Counted from the stretch's first letter, positions 1 to 10,558 are shown. The stretch is 27,082 nt of DNA from CAIUVD01 sp044338255 (GCA_044338255.1 JBIILZ010000049.1:1-27082); one strand, 5' to 3'. A program made the numbers and translations. The notes: generated from the sequence alone by a model not told the origin.

Positions 1-82
1 TCCACCGCACAAACTCCCTCCCCGATTTCGAATCACAGCCAAGCGAAGGTATCGAAATCGGGGAGGGAGTTTGTGCGGTGGA
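1..82. repeat. Perfect 31-bp inverted repeat with 20-nt loop
   Basis: Bases 1-31 and 52-82 are exact reverse complements, starting TCCACCGCACAAACTCCC on the left. They enclose a 20-base loop. No T tract follows on either strand, so this is not an obvious intrinsic terminator. The outer end coincides with base 1, so the repeat may extend beyond the window or be a fold-back at a contig end. No transposase gene is next to it. Confidence 0.9.
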
Positions 83-272
83 CATAGGCCGCGCATTATG
101 CGCAACGCCTCGCCCACGGGTGGTTAGTTAGGTTAGAAACTTACAGTGTGTCACACTCAAATCACCTAAGTAGCTGCATTGAAATGACTTATGTACATTT
201 TATTCATAATGAAAAGTCATAAGTGAAGGTGGTTGTTTAAACCCACGAAAAAATTGGCAGTTATCTCAATTT
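83..272. other. AT-rich intergenic sequence, no gene seen
   Basis: This stretch is clearly AT-richer than the genes that follow, especially from about 120 to 272. It has no convincing open frame. It contains the palindrome GCGCATTATGCGC at 91-103. A near copy, GCGCATTGTGCG, lies at 283-294, exactly where the neighbouring HAMP gene loses its repeat pattern. The two sites bracket about 180 bases of foreign-looking sequence. Confidence 0.5.
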
Positions 273-1358
273 TCAGGGATGAGCGCATTGTGCGATACGA
301 GTTACTTCGGAGGCAAATGAATTAAGCTGATCGACCATGGTGTTCATGGTATTCTTCACTTCGAGCAGCTCACCTTTCACATCTACGGCGACCTTCTTCG
401 AGAGATCGCCAGCTGCCACGGCGCGACCAACGTCGGCAATATTGCGCACTTGCGATGTCAAATTGTCGGCCATGAAGTTGACGCTATCGGTCAAATCTTT
501 CCAGGTTCCGGCTGCACCGCGGACGTCGGCTTGACCCCCGAGCTTGCCTTCGGTCCCGACTTCGCGAGCCATACGCGTTACTTCAGAAGCGAAAAAGTTG
601 AGCTGATCCACCATGGTATTGACGGTGTCTTTGAGCTCGAGAAATTCCCCCTTTACATTGACGGTGATTTTCTTGGTCAGATCGCCGTTGGCGACGGCGG
701 TGGTCACAGCGGCGATGTTGCGCACCTGGCTGGTTAGATTCGAAGCCATCTGATTGACGTTGTCCGATAAATCCTTCCAGGTTCCGGCCACGCCTTTGAC
801 CAGCGCCTGACCACCAAGATTTCCTTCCGTTCCGACCTCACGTGCCACTCGCGTCACCTCTGATGCGAATGATGCGAGCTGCTCGACCATGGTGTTGACC
901 GTGAGTGCGGTGCGGATGAATTCTCCCTGCAAAATTCTTCCCTCGACATCCAAAGCCATGGATTGGGACAAGTCACCTTTCGCTACTGCGCCGATTACCC
1001 GAGCTGTCTCTGAAGTCGGATGGACGAGATCATCGATGAGCGAATTCACAGATAGGATAGTCTCGGCCCACGCACCTCTGGCCGTTCCGATCGTAGCTCT
1101 CTTAGATAGCTTGCCTTCCTTGCCGACAACCGTTCTGAGACGTTCAAGCTCCCCCGCTAGATGTTGATTTAGGTCTACAATTTCATTGAAGGTGTCGGCG
1201 ATCTTTCCATCAATCCCTGTCCAATCTACCGGTAGCCTTGCAAGAAAGTCGCCTTGTTTGAGGGCGCTCAGAACCTTCTGAAGTAAATTTTTATCAAAGC
1301 CAGTCTCGGAAGTCGCACTCGCAATTGGAGGAAGGTTTAAATTTTTACTATCGGGCAT
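273..1358 (-). CDS. Multi-HAMP signalling protein, truncated before any kinase domain
   Basis: The protein (361 residues from the preferred ATG) consists almost entirely of tandem HAMP-type units of about 92 residues. Cues recur as AKGDLSQSM, ANGDLTKKI, AAGDLSKKV, TVNTMVDQL and FASEVTRMAREVGTEG. Proteins with this repeat are normally soluble hybrid histidine kinases of the Nik1/Os-1 type, in which the HAMP array is followed by HisKA, HATPase_c and often a receiver domain. Here the last unit breaks off after FASEVTRIA and ends with the unrelated residues QCAHP, so no kinase part remains. The ATG at 1358 is preferred because GGAGG lies about 11 bases upstream; a longer frame starts at 1421 without such support. 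It has no transmembrane segment. It is probably a non-functional remnant, or an adaptor without catalytic activity. An assembly error inside the repetitive array cannot be excluded. Confidence 0.75.
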   Translation of the reverse strand: MPDSKNLNLPPIASATSETGFDKNLLQKVLSALKQGDFLARLPVDWTGIDGKIADTFNEIVDLNQHLAGELERLRTVVGKEGKLSKRATIGTARGAWAETILSVNSLIDDLVHPTSETARVIGAVAKGDLSQSMALDVEGRILQGEFIRTALTVNTMVEQLASFASEVTRVAREVGTEGNLGGQALVKGVAGTWKDLSDNVNQMASNLTSQVRNIAAVTTAVANGDLTKKITVNVKGEFLELKDTVNTMVDQLNFFASEVTRMAREVGTEGKLGGQADVRGAAGTWKDLTDSVNFMADNLTSQVRNIADVGRAVAAGDLSKKVAVDVKGELLEVKNTMNTMVDQLNSFASEVTRIAQCAHP

Positions 1359-1455
1359 GGATATTGATACCTCCGCCAACCGTTCCAACACGACGCCTGG
1401 GAGCAAGGTATTTCCCGGCATTTTTAGGAAAAATTACCCGATTTTAATCGAGTTT

Positions 1456-1492
1456 CCCCATTCATCGCTGCAGAATGCAGTGATGAATGGGG
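1456..1492. repeat. Hairpin in the 1359-1641 spacer
   Basis: CCCCATTCATC (1456-1466) pairs with GATGAATGGGG (1482-1492), and CTGCA pairs with TGCAG inside, leaving a GAA loop. It lies between the PTS gene and the HAMP gene, both on the minus strand, and could stop transcription coming from the PTS gene. No U tract follows on the minus strand, so a terminator role is uncertain. Nothing else was recognised in the spacer except a small hairpin, TAGGCT/AGCCTA, at 1617-1631. Confidence 0.55.
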
Positions 1493-1641
1493 GTTCTTCA
1501 CTGCCAATTGCAGGAACGAACCACCCCGGGATTTGTAGACCACCACATTTACGGGCAATCGCCAGGATGCTGGTCCATAACCACACCCTGATATTTAAGA
1601 CGCAGTGGCGTTAGGATAGGCTTCCAGCCTAGCTCGGCGAA

Positions 1642-2157
1642 TCAGCGGAAGAATTGACGCAGGATGTTGAAGACTTCCTGCGGTGTGGTCGCGTACATCA
1701 GCAGATTGACGGTGTCTTCGTCATTGAGGATGGTGGCGACCTCTTTGTGCACCTGATGGTAGAGCCGGTCGTCGTAGGGCGGCGCGGCCATCAGGAAGAA
1801 CAGCCGCACCGGCTCCTGATCGGGCTGCCCGTAGAACAGGCCCTCGCCTTCGGCGCGCGCCAGGCCCATGACGAAGCCGCGCGCCTGCATGGTGCGCAGA
1901 TGCGGAATCGCCAGGCCGTTACCGATCGCGGTCGAGGCGTTGTGTTCGCGGTGTTCGAGATCGCGTAGGAGCTTGGTGGGATTGATGACCTCCTCGGCGC
2001 GGCCGAGGACCGCCGCCAGTTCGGCCATCACCAGATGCTTCTCCTTGGCCAGACGCTTGCTCACCTGGGCGGCGGTCTCGTCCTCGACGGCGGGCAGCGG
2101 CTGAGTCTGCAGCGGCAGCTGGATGCATGCCGGTTTCAGAAAGCGCAGGACATTCAC
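1642..2157 (-). CDS. PTS EIIA type-2 (PtsN/fructose-like) domain protein
   Basis: This 171-residue protein is a single PTS_EIIA_2 domain. The motif GNGLAIPHLR carries the phosphorylatable histidine, about residue 86, and it is followed by the typical LFFLMAAP strand and the C-terminal helix pattern. Such stand-alone proteins accept phosphate from HPr and usually regulate (PtsN-like) rather than transport sugar. No EIIB/EIIC partner is in the window. The N-terminal 30 residues are poorly conserved. I chose the GTG at 2157 because it overlaps the stop of the upstream gene as GTGA, a translational-coupling arrangement. The longer frame to 2232 would overlap that gene by about 80 bases. It is transcribed with the secreted protein upstream. 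Family assignment is firm; the regulated process is unknown. Confidence 0.85.
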   Translation of the reverse strand: MNVLRFLKPACIQLPLQTQPLPAVEDETAAQVSKRLAKEKHLVMAELAAVLGRAEEVINPTKLLRDLEHREHNASTAIGNGLAIPHLRTMQARGFVMGLARAEGEGLFYGQPDQEPVRLFFLMAAPPYDDRLYHQVHKEVATILNDEDTVNLLMYATTPQEVFNILRQFFR

Positions 2158-3041
2158 GGGCTGGGTTGGCCAGAGGTCGGCAGGCGCTGCGGTTTCGCCG
2201 GGTTGAGATTGAACAGCGCAGGATCGCCCCAAAGGTTGTTGCGCCCGATCCAGCGCATGCCTGGGCGGCCCTGGTCATCGAATTCGATGAACATCGTCGG
2301 CGCATCATTGTGCCCGGAAACTTGTTCGGCGGTCAGCGCCTGTTCCGGTGGCGGCAAGGTCAGGTTGGGCTTCAGGCGATTGATTTCGGCATTGCGTCCG
2401 GGCGTGCCTTCGACCCCTGGGCGCCCGTAGAGGGTGATCTTCAGCACGCGCATGTTGCTCAGCGAGCCGTTCACGACCTCGGCGGCGATGAGCAGATCGA
2501 TATGATCAGCCCAGCCCCGATAGGGGGCCCAGCCGGCGGTGGTGTGCAGCTGGCCCTGAAAGCTGCCGGCATCCGGCAGCTCGACCTGATAGCGCACCTG
2601 CAGCGGCGGCAGGGTGGTATCGCTGAGCCGGCGCATGGCCACCGAAGCCGGAGAGAACACCCCCCGGAAGCCGACATTCGGCGCCGTCGCCTGCTGCGTA
2701 TCGAGGATCACTCGATTGCCGGCGGGGCCGGCCGCACCGGGCTGCAGAGAACCTTCGCTGGGGATGCTGGCGGTGGTCCCGGCCAGCGGCGCATAGCGCA
2801 GCATGAGCTGGTCGCAGCGCAGCAGGACGCCTTCATAACGGGCTTCGACGCCGCCGGTGGCGGTGCTCGGCTGGGTCGGATCGGAAGACCAGATGGCATT
2901 GCCGCCGCTCTGGAAGAACGGCACCGTCAGCGGCGCCTGCAAGGGTTGGCTGTCTTCCGCGAGCAGCAGCGCCGGCGCCGTCACCGGCAAGCAGCAGGCA
3001 AAGAAACCCCAGGCAGCGGCGAACAGAAGCGAATGGCGCAT
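2154..3041 (-). CDS. Predicted exported protein of unknown function
   Basis: The protein has 295 residues and begins MRHSLLFAAAWGFFACC, a basic start and hydrophobic core ending near LLLAEDS. This is a credible Sec signal peptide, perhaps with a cysteine in the hydrophobic stretch. The mature part is rich in Gly, Pro and Ala with many beta-prone segments and no motif I recognise. The ATG at 3041 is preferred over a TTG at 3098 because the upstream residues would spoil the signal peptide. Its stop overlaps the GTG of the PTS EIIA gene, so the two are probably co-expressed. It lies just downstream of the pnp terminator. Confidence 0.7.
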   Translation of the reverse strand: MRHSLLFAAAWGFFACCLPVTAPALLLAEDSQPLQAPLTVPFFQSGGNAIWSSDPTQPSTATGGVEARYEGVLLRCDQLMLRYAPLAGTTASIPSEGSLQPGAAGPAGNRVILDTQQATAPNVGFRGVFSPASVAMRRLSDTTLPPLQVRYQVELPDAGSFQGQLHTTAGWAPYRGWADHIDLLIAAEVVNGSLSNMRVLKITLYGRPGVEGTPGRNAEINRLKPNLTLPPPEQALTAEQVSGHNDAPTMFIEFDDQGRPGMRWIGRNNLWGDPALFNLNPAKPQRLPTSGQPSP

Positions 3042-3079
3042 GCCGCCATCACATGCAGGCGGCGGCCCAAGACAACAAA

Positions 3080-3117
3080 CGACACCGCCCGCCGGCAAGT
3101 GCCGGCGGGCGGTGTCG
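3080..3117 (-). terminator. Intrinsic terminator of pnp
   Basis: An uninterrupted 17-bp stem (GACACCGCCCGCCGGC against GCCGGCGGGCGGTGTC plus a flanking pair) closes on an AAGT loop. On the minus strand it is followed by TTTGTTGTCTT. It lies about 25 bases past the pnp stop codon. Confidence 0.85.
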
Positions 3118-3143
3118 ATACGGGGGATTACGCCCGAAAACGT

Positions 3144-5405
<2,262 letters not shown>

Positions 5406-5449
5406 AGAATCATCTCCTGGGTATGGCCGCGCCCGGGGCCTATCCGCAG

Positions 5450-5478
5450 CATCGCCGATTCAGGGGGAATCGGCGATG
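5450..5478 (-). promoter_or_regulatory. Hairpin in the pnp leader
   Basis: CATCGCCGATTC (5450-5461) pairs perfectly with GAATCGGCGATG (5467-5478) around a five-base loop, 45 bases upstream of the pnp start codon. In E. coli a leader stem-loop at this place is cut by RNase III and is the target of PNPase autoregulation. The same role is plausible here by position only. Confidence 0.5.
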
Positions 5479-5537
5479 GTGGGGAGAGGCGGTCACGGGG
5501 TCGGCCGGGGTAACGGCGTGAAGCGGAAAATTGAGGG

Positions 5538-5579
5538 TAGCGGAAAAAAGATAGCTGAAAAAAGATAGCGGAAAAATGA
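5538..5579. repeat. 14-bp tandem repeat, three copies
   Basis: The unit TAGCGGAAAAAAGA occurs three times in a row with one or two changes (TAGCTGAAAAAAGA, TAGCGGAAAAATGA) in the rpsO-pnp spacer. On the transcribed minus strand it gives three U-rich tracts downstream of the rpsO hairpin, which could assist termination or serve as RNA-binding sites. Confidence 0.8.
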
Positions 5580-5594
5580 CAGCAGCCTGAAACG

Positions 5595-5625
5595 AATCGA
5601 GCCAGCGCAGGGCGCTGGCTCGATT
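5595..5625 (-). terminator. Hairpin after rpsO (attenuator or processing site)
   Basis: AATCGAGCCAGCGC pairs over 14 bp with GCGCTGGCTCGATT, with a 3-base loop, 14 bases beyond the rpsO stop. The strand then runs into the U-rich repeats of the spacer. It may attenuate read-through into pnp or serve as a processing site. Confidence 0.7.
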
Positions 5626-5638
5626 GGCCTGGGCGGGC

Positions 5639-5914
5639 TCAGATCTTCTGGCGGATGCCGAGCTGCTCGGTGAGCTTGCGGTACTCGGCGATGCTGTTTG
5701 CAGCCAGGTACTTCAGCAGGCGTTGGCGCTGCGAGACCATGAGCAGCAGGCCGCGACGGCTGTGCACGTCCTTCTTGTGGCCCTTGAGGTGGCCAGTGAG
5801 TTCGTTGATGCGCTCCGAGAGCAGAGCGATCTGCACCGGCGTCGAGCCGGTGTTCTTTTCCGTCCCACCAAATTGCTTGATGAGTTCGGTTTTGCGGTCT
5901 TTGAGAGTCGGCAT
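5639..5914 (-). CDS. rpsO: 30S ribosomal protein S15
   Basis: The 91-residue product MPTLKDRKTELIKQFGG... matches S15 in length and in its core motifs: NTGSTPVQIALLSERI, HLKGHKKDVHSRRGLL and RLLKYL. S15 binds the central domain of 16S rRNA early in 30S assembly. I chose the ATG at 5914 because it matches the conserved N-terminus and has AAGGA about eight bases upstream. The longer frame to 6124 would run back through the spacer and overlap the divergent ABC gene. It pairs with pnp downstream. Confidence 0.98.
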   Translation of the reverse strand: MPTLKDRKTELIKQFGGTEKNTGSTPVQIALLSERINELTGHLKGHKKDVHSRRGLLLMVSQRQRLLKYLAANSIAEYRKLTEQLGIRQKI

Positions 5915-6005
5915 GCTACGCGTCCTTGTGCCCAGGCGGCACGAGTGTGGTTTCAATGACCTAAGGGGCGTTCGCGCGATCGCTCCCCCACGTCTGGAGG
6001 GCGGA

Positions 6006-6032
6006 ACAATAGGGGGTGGACCCTGTATGCAA
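6006..6032 (-). promoter_or_regulatory. Possible rpsO promoter
   Basis: On the minus strand TTGCAT (6027-6032) and TATTGT (6006-6011) are separated by 15 bases and lie about 90 bases upstream of the rpsO ATG. The short spacing makes this only a weak candidate. Confidence 0.3.
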
Positions 6033-6092
6033 TGGCGGGGGAGAACCCGGTTTTTCGGTTTATGCGTCGGGTTTGACGGTAGGTGATGGGCC

Positions 6093-7100
6093 ATGATTCC
6101 CGTATCGATCGATGCCATCCACAAATCTTACGATGGTCGTACTCCGGTCTTGGACGGGATCACCCTGGAAATCGCGGCTGGCGAGCTGTTTTTCCTGCTC
6201 GGCGGCAGCGGGTGCGGAAAAACGACCCTCCTGCGTTTATTGGCCGGCTTCATAAATCCTGATCGCGGCGGCATCCGCTTCGCCGGCAGCGACGTCACGC
6301 GGGTGCCCACCGAGCGCCGCGACATCGGCATGGTCTTCCAGAACTATGCCCTGTGGCCGCACCTGACGGTGGCCGAGAACGTCGCCTTCGGGCTCGACGT
6401 GCGTCAGGTGCCGGCCGGCGAACGCGCCAAGCGCCTCGACGAGGCCCTCAGTCTAGTCGAGCTCGGCGGCTATGGCGCCCGCGGCATCGGCGAGCTCTCC
6501 GGCGGCCAGCAGCAGCGTGTGGCCCTGGCGCGGGCTTTGGTGGTGCGGCCCAAGGTCCTGCTCCTCGATGAGCCGCTGTCGAACCTCGACGCCCGCCTGC
6601 GCACCACCATGCGTCAGGAGATCCGCCAGGTGTGCAAGGCCGCCGGGGTCACCGCCGTGTACGTGACCCACGACCAGGCCGAGGCTCTCTCCACCGCTGA
6701 TCGCATCGCCCTGATGGTCGCCGGGCGGGTGGCGCAGATCGGCACCCCGCGCGAGTTGTATGATCATCCACGCAGCGAGGCGGTGGCGCGTTTTCTCGGT
6801 GAGGCCAACATTGTCAGTGCCAGCATTGCGGCGCGCCTGCTCGGGGGCCGTGGCACGGTGCCGACAGGGACCTCGTGCCTGCGTCCGGAGCGCATCCGCT
6901 TCGCGGCTCAGGGCGTGGCGGCGCGCATCCACGGCGGCAGCTACCAGGGCGATCGCGCGGTGTGGTCGGTGGCCCTTGACGAGGGTCCGGGCAGCCCGCC
7001 GACGTTGTTGACGGTGGTCGAATCGGCGCCGCCTCTGCGTCAGCCCGGCGACGCGGTGTGCGTGGTCGTCGAGGCCCACGATCTGGTCGGATTGGGCTGA
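6093..7100 (+). CDS. ABC importer ATPase, ferric iron/spermidine (FbpC/PotA) type
   Basis: The 335-residue protein carries Walker A GGSGCGKTT (about 37-45), the Q-loop in FQNYALWPHLTV, the signature LSGGQQQR, Walker B VLLLDEP with the D-loop SNLDARLR, and the H-loop VTHDQAEAL. A C-terminal TOBE-like part follows DRIALMVAGRVAQIGTP. This is the layout of the CUT1/MOI-type importer ATPases (FbpC, PotA, CysA). The stop is three bases before the next start, and the next gene overlaps the permease, so the three form one operon. Substrate is inferred from the binding protein: probably Fe3+ or another small ligand. Confidence 0.93.
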   Translation: MIPVSIDAIHKSYDGRTPVLDGITLEIAAGELFFLLGGSGCGKTTLLRLLAGFINPDRGGIRFAGSDVTRVPTERRDIGMVFQNYALWPHLTVAENVAFGLDVRQVPAGERAKRLDEALSLVELGGYGARGIGELSGGQQQRVALARALVVRPKVLLLDEPLSNLDARLRTTMRQEIRQVCKAAGVTAVYVTHDQAEALSTADRIALMVAGRVAQIGTPRELYDHPRSEAVARFLGEANIVSASIAARLLGGRGTVPTGTSCLRPERIRFAAQGVAARIHGGSYQGDRAVWSVALDEGPGSPPTLLTVVESAPPLRQPGDAVCVVVEAHDLVGLG

Positions 7101-7103
7101 GGC

Positions 7104-8675
7104 GTGCTCAAGCAGATCCTGGTCCTGACCGCCATCGGGGTCCTCATCGCCGCCCCGCTGACCCTGCGCGAGCGGCCGGTACCGGTGGCTTTGAGCCGCC
7201 AGAGTCTGGTGATCATCACCCCGCATGGCGAAGGCATCCGCAGCGAATTCACCCATGCCTTCCACGACTGGGCGGCCCGCGAACTGCACCAGGACGTCGA
7301 CATCGATTGGCGCACGCCCGGGGGCACGAGCGAGATCACGCGCTATCTCGACGGCCGCTTCGCCGCCGCTTTCGCCTTCGCCCAGCCGCAGTTCACGGCG
7401 AGCGCGCGCAAGGCCTTCAACCAGGCCAAGCTGCCGGCGGATGCCAGCGACGCGCAGCGCGCCGCCCGCGCGGCATTCCTGGCCAGCAACATCGGCGTCG
7501 ATGTCGATCTGCTTTTTGGCGGTGGCGAATTCCCCTATCGCGGGCACGCCGCCAAGGGCTATCTCGTCGATGCCGGGGTCTTGCAGCGCCAACCGCAATG
7601 GTTCACCGGCACGACGCCGATCATTCCGCAGATGCTCAGCGGCGAGACCGTCTATGATTCTCAAGGACGCTATTTTTCTGCCTGTTTCGCCTTGTTTGGC
7701 ATCGCCTGGTCGCCCGATCGCCTGGCTGATCTGGGGCTCACCACGCCACCTACGCGGTGGGAGGATCTTGGCACCCCCGCCTACTTCAAACAGCTGACCC
7801 TCGCCGATCCGACCAAGTCCGGGGCGGTGGTCACGGCCATGGAGCGCATCATCCAACAGCGCATGGCTGAGACCCTCGGCGCCGACGGCCAGCCCGATCT
7901 GGCGGCCGGCTGGCAGGATGGCTTCGCGCTCTTAAAACGCATGGTCGCCAACAGCCGGGCGATCACCGACAGCGCCTCGAAGCCGACCCGCGACACCGTG
8001 CGCGGCGATTGCGTGGCGAGCATGGCCATCGATTTCCAGGCCAAGAGCGAGGCCGAATGGGCGCTGCACGAGTCGGATGGAAAGCCCCGCCTGGAGTTCA
8101 CCGTGCCCGCCGGCGGGACCTCGGTCTCGGGTGACCCCATCGCCCTGCTGCGCGGCGCCCCACACGCCGAGCTGGCCAAGGCCTTCATCGAGTTCGTGCT
8201 CTCGCCAGAGGGCCAGCGGCTGTGGAATTACCGCCTGGGCGTGCCCGGCGGGCCGCGTCAGCATGCGCTGCGGCGGATGAGCGTGCGGCGCGATCTGTAC
8301 ACCGCCGCCGATCGCGCGCAGATGAGCGATCCCGACACCGATCCCTTCACCGTCGCCGAGACCTTCACCTATCATCCGGCGTGGACTGCCGCTTATTACC
8401 CGCTGATCGGGCCGCTGGTGAAAGCCACCGCCCTCGATCCGCGCGGCGAACTCACGCGCGCCTGGGAGGCGATCATCCGTGCCGGCGGTCCGGCGCGCGT
8501 GCCCGAGGCCTGGCAGGAATTCACCTGGCTGCCGTTCTCGTACGCCGAGGCCGCGGCGGTGCGCGATGAATTGGCCAAGGGTCCCGAAATCGCCGTGCCC
8601 TTGCAGCGCGAATGGCTGGAGACCGCGACCATCCATTACCGGCTCGCACGGGCCTATGCCGAGGCCGGACGATGA
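7104..8675 (+). CDS. ABC importer substrate-binding protein, iron type, membrane anchored or exported
   Basis: The 523-residue protein starts at GTG, three bases after the ATPase gene. MLKQILVLTAIGVLIAAPL is a signal peptide or membrane anchor. The body follows the extracellular solute-binding fold seen in ferric-iron binding proteins: SLVIITPHGEGIRSEF near the start, then GIAWSPDRLADLGL, RWEDLGTPAYFKQLTLADP with KSGAVV, and later AKAFIEFVLSPEGQRLWNY. It is much longer than the usual 330-350 residues. Extra sequence lies around residues 85-150 and in a C-terminal domain of over 100 residues. It overlaps the permease as ATGA. The iron assignment is inference from family resemblance. Confidence 0.85.
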   Translation: MLKQILVLTAIGVLIAAPLTLRERPVPVALSRQSLVIITPHGEGIRSEFTHAFHDWAARELHQDVDIDWRTPGGTSEITRYLDGRFAAAFAFAQPQFTASARKAFNQAKLPADASDAQRAARAAFLASNIGVDVDLLFGGGEFPYRGHAAKGYLVDAGVLQRQPQWFTGTTPIIPQMLSGETVYDSQGRYFSACFALFGIAWSPDRLADLGLTTPPTRWEDLGTPAYFKQLTLADPTKSGAVVTAMERIIQQRMAETLGADGQPDLAAGWQDGFALLKRMVANSRAITDSASKPTRDTVRGDCVASMAIDFQAKSEAEWALHESDGKPRLEFTVPAGGTSVSGDPIALLRGAPHAELAKAFIEFVLSPEGQRLWNYRLGVPGGPRQHALRRMSVRRDLYTAADRAQMSDPDTDPFTVAETFTYHPAWTAAYYPLIGPLVKATALDPRGELTRAWEAIIRAGGPARVPEAWQEFTWLPFSYAEAAAVRDELAKGPEIAVPLQREWLETATIHYRLARAYAEAGR

Positions 8676-10363
8676 AGCGCGGAATCTTCGCCTGGGCCGG
8701 ATACGGCCTCGTCTACGCTTTCCTGGTGGTGTTCATCGCCGTGCCGGTGGGCCTGGTTCTGGTCGGCGGCCTGAGTCCGACCTACCTCGCCGAGGTCGTG
8801 CGTCATCCGCTGTACCGCGAGGGGTTCCTCAACGCCCTGCGCGTGGCCTTGGTGGTGACCAGCGGCTGCTTCGTGCTCACCTTGCCCTTGGCGTGGCTGG
8901 CGTGGCGCTTCCGCTTCGCCGGCAAGGGCCTTGCCGAGGCCCTGCTGCTGACGCCGCTGATCCTCCCGCCGTTCGTCGGGGCACTCGGGGTCTTTCAGCT
9001 TTTTGGCACCTATGGCGTATTCAATACGCTCGGCGCGCACCTCGGACTGTGGCTTGCCGGACACGGCCCGGATTGGCTCGGCGATCACCGTTTGGCATTG
9101 GTCTGCGTGATCGAAATGCTTGGCCTGTATCCGATTCTCTACCTGACCCTGGCCGCGAGCTTCGCGCGCATCGATCCCTCGCTGATCGAGGCCGCGCGCA
9201 TCGCCGGCGCCGACCGCTGGACGGTGCTGCGACGCATCGTCATGCCCTTGCTCAAGCCGGGCATGTTCGCTGGCGGGGCGGTGATCTTCGTGTGGAGCTT
9301 CACCGAACTGGGCACGCCCCTGATGCTCGGTTTCGACCGCATCACCTCGGTGCAGATCTTCAACGGTCTAGCTGACATCCAGTCCAACCGTCTGCCCTTG
9401 GCGCTGGTGGTGATCATGCTCGTGGTTGTCGCCGGGCTCTATGCTGGTGGGCGGTTCCTCGCCGGCCGCAACCCTGCCGCGCTGATCGTCAAAGGCGGTG
9501 CTGGCGATGGCTCGCGGCGCCTACGCGGCTGGCGGGCGGTACTCGTATGGCTGCCATTCGCCGGACTGGCGCTGGCGGCGGCGGCGCCGCACCTGGTGGT
9601 CGTGCTGCTCTCGGCGGCCACCGACTGGTATCGCACCCTACTGCCGGCGGGCATCACCCTGGCGCGCTACGGCGAGGCCCTCGCCCATCCGCAGGTGGTA
9701 CCCTCGATCATCAACAGCCTGGGCTATAGCGCCGCCGCGACCTGTCTGGGCGTGGCCCTGGGTTTGGCCGTGGCCTGGATCACGGTGCGCTGGAAGCCGC
9801 GCGGCGCCGCCGGCCTCGATGCCCTGGCGATGGTGCCCTTGGCGGTGCCGGGCCTGATCATGGCCTTCGGCTTCCTCGGTGTCGCCTTGATCGTGACGTA
9901 TTGGGTGCCGGCGTGGCGCCCGTATCTTGATCCGCAGCAGAATCCCGCACCGCTCCTGATCATCGCCTATGCCGTACGCCGCCTGCCGCAGGCGGTGCGT
10001 GCCATCAGCGCCGGTCTGGAGCAGGCGCCGCCGGTTCTTGAGGAAGCCGCTGCCGCCTGCGGGGCCGGGCCGCTGACGCGCCTGCGCCGCGTGACCATGC
10101 CCCTGATCGCCGGCTCGCTGGCGGCGGCGGCCTTGCTGACCTTCAGCTTCAGTATGCTCGAAGTCAGCGATTCCCTGATCCTCGCCCAGCAGCGCGACTT
10201 CTGGCCGGTGACCAGGGTCATCTACGAGTTGGCGGTGCAGCTCGGTTCGGGTCCGGCCTTGGCCTGCGCCTTCGGCGCCTGGGCGATGTGCTTCCTGGGG
10301 GCGTGCTTGGCGGCGGCGGCGGTGTTCCTGGGCAAGGGGCCTTCGGCGCTGTTCCGCAGTTGA
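8672..10363 (+). CDS. ABC importer permease with two fused inner-membrane domains (FbpB/ThiP type)
   Basis: The 563-residue protein contains two BPD_transp_1 domains in tandem, about 12 hydrophobic segments in all. Each has an EAA loop that contacts the ATPase: EAARIAGADRWTVLRRIVMP in the first half and EEAAAACGAGPLTRLRRVTMP in the second. One polypeptide therefore supplies the whole channel, as in FbpB and ThiP. The ATG at 8672 overlaps the TGA of the binding-protein gene, which decides the start over an upstream frame at 8612. It is the last gene of the importer operon. Confidence 0.94.
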   Translation: MKRGIFAWAGYGLVYAFLVVFIAVPVGLVLVGGLSPTYLAEVVRHPLYREGFLNALRVALVVTSGCFVLTLPLAWLAWRFRFAGKGLAEALLLTPLILPPFVGALGVFQLFGTYGVFNTLGAHLGLWLAGHGPDWLGDHRLALVCVIEMLGLYPILYLTLAASFARIDPSLIEAARIAGADRWTVLRRIVMPLLKPGMFAGGAVIFVWSFTELGTPLMLGFDRITSVQIFNGLADIQSNRLPLALVVIMLVVVAGLYAGGRFLAGRNPAALIVKGGAGDGSRRLRGWRAVLVWLPFAGLALAAAAPHLVVVLLSAATDWYRTLLPAGITLARYGEALAHPQVVPSIINSLGYSAAATCLGVALGLAVAWITVRWKPRGAAGLDALAMVPLAVPGLIMAFGFLGVALIVTYWVPAWRPYLDPQQNPAPLLIIAYAVRRLPQAVRAISAGLEQAPPVLEEAAAACGAGPLTRLRRVTMPLIAGSLAAAALLTFSFSMLEVSDSLILAQQRDFWPVTRVIYELAVQLGSGPALACAFGAWAMCFLGACLAAAAVFLGKGPSALFRS

Positions 10364-10558
10364 GATTTTTACTTTCCGGGGTGCGCTGAAAGCGCATGGA
10401 GTTATGGCGTGGCTGTCGCTGATTCCTGACGATCAGCGGTGGATTCCACATTTTTCGGCGTTCGGGTCTGCAGCAGGGGGGTTGGATTTTCAATATAGTA
10501 TTGTATTAGTCGTTATCCGAAACGCAGTGGTCCGCGGTCGGCATCCACACGAGCACCT
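10364..10558. other. Spacer after the importer operon
   Basis: There is no convincing gene. A short hairpin, TGCGCT/AGCGCA (10382-10396), without a T run follows the permease. An AT-rich patch around 10480-10515 contains CAATATAGTATTG and could hold a promoter for the downstream gene pair. No clear -35/-10 pair can be fixed. Confidence 0.35.

Noticed and set aside
6453..7856. 467-codon minus-strand frame
   Set aside because: It is antisense to the ABC ATPase and binding-protein genes, whose motifs are unmistakable; the translation has no domain pattern.
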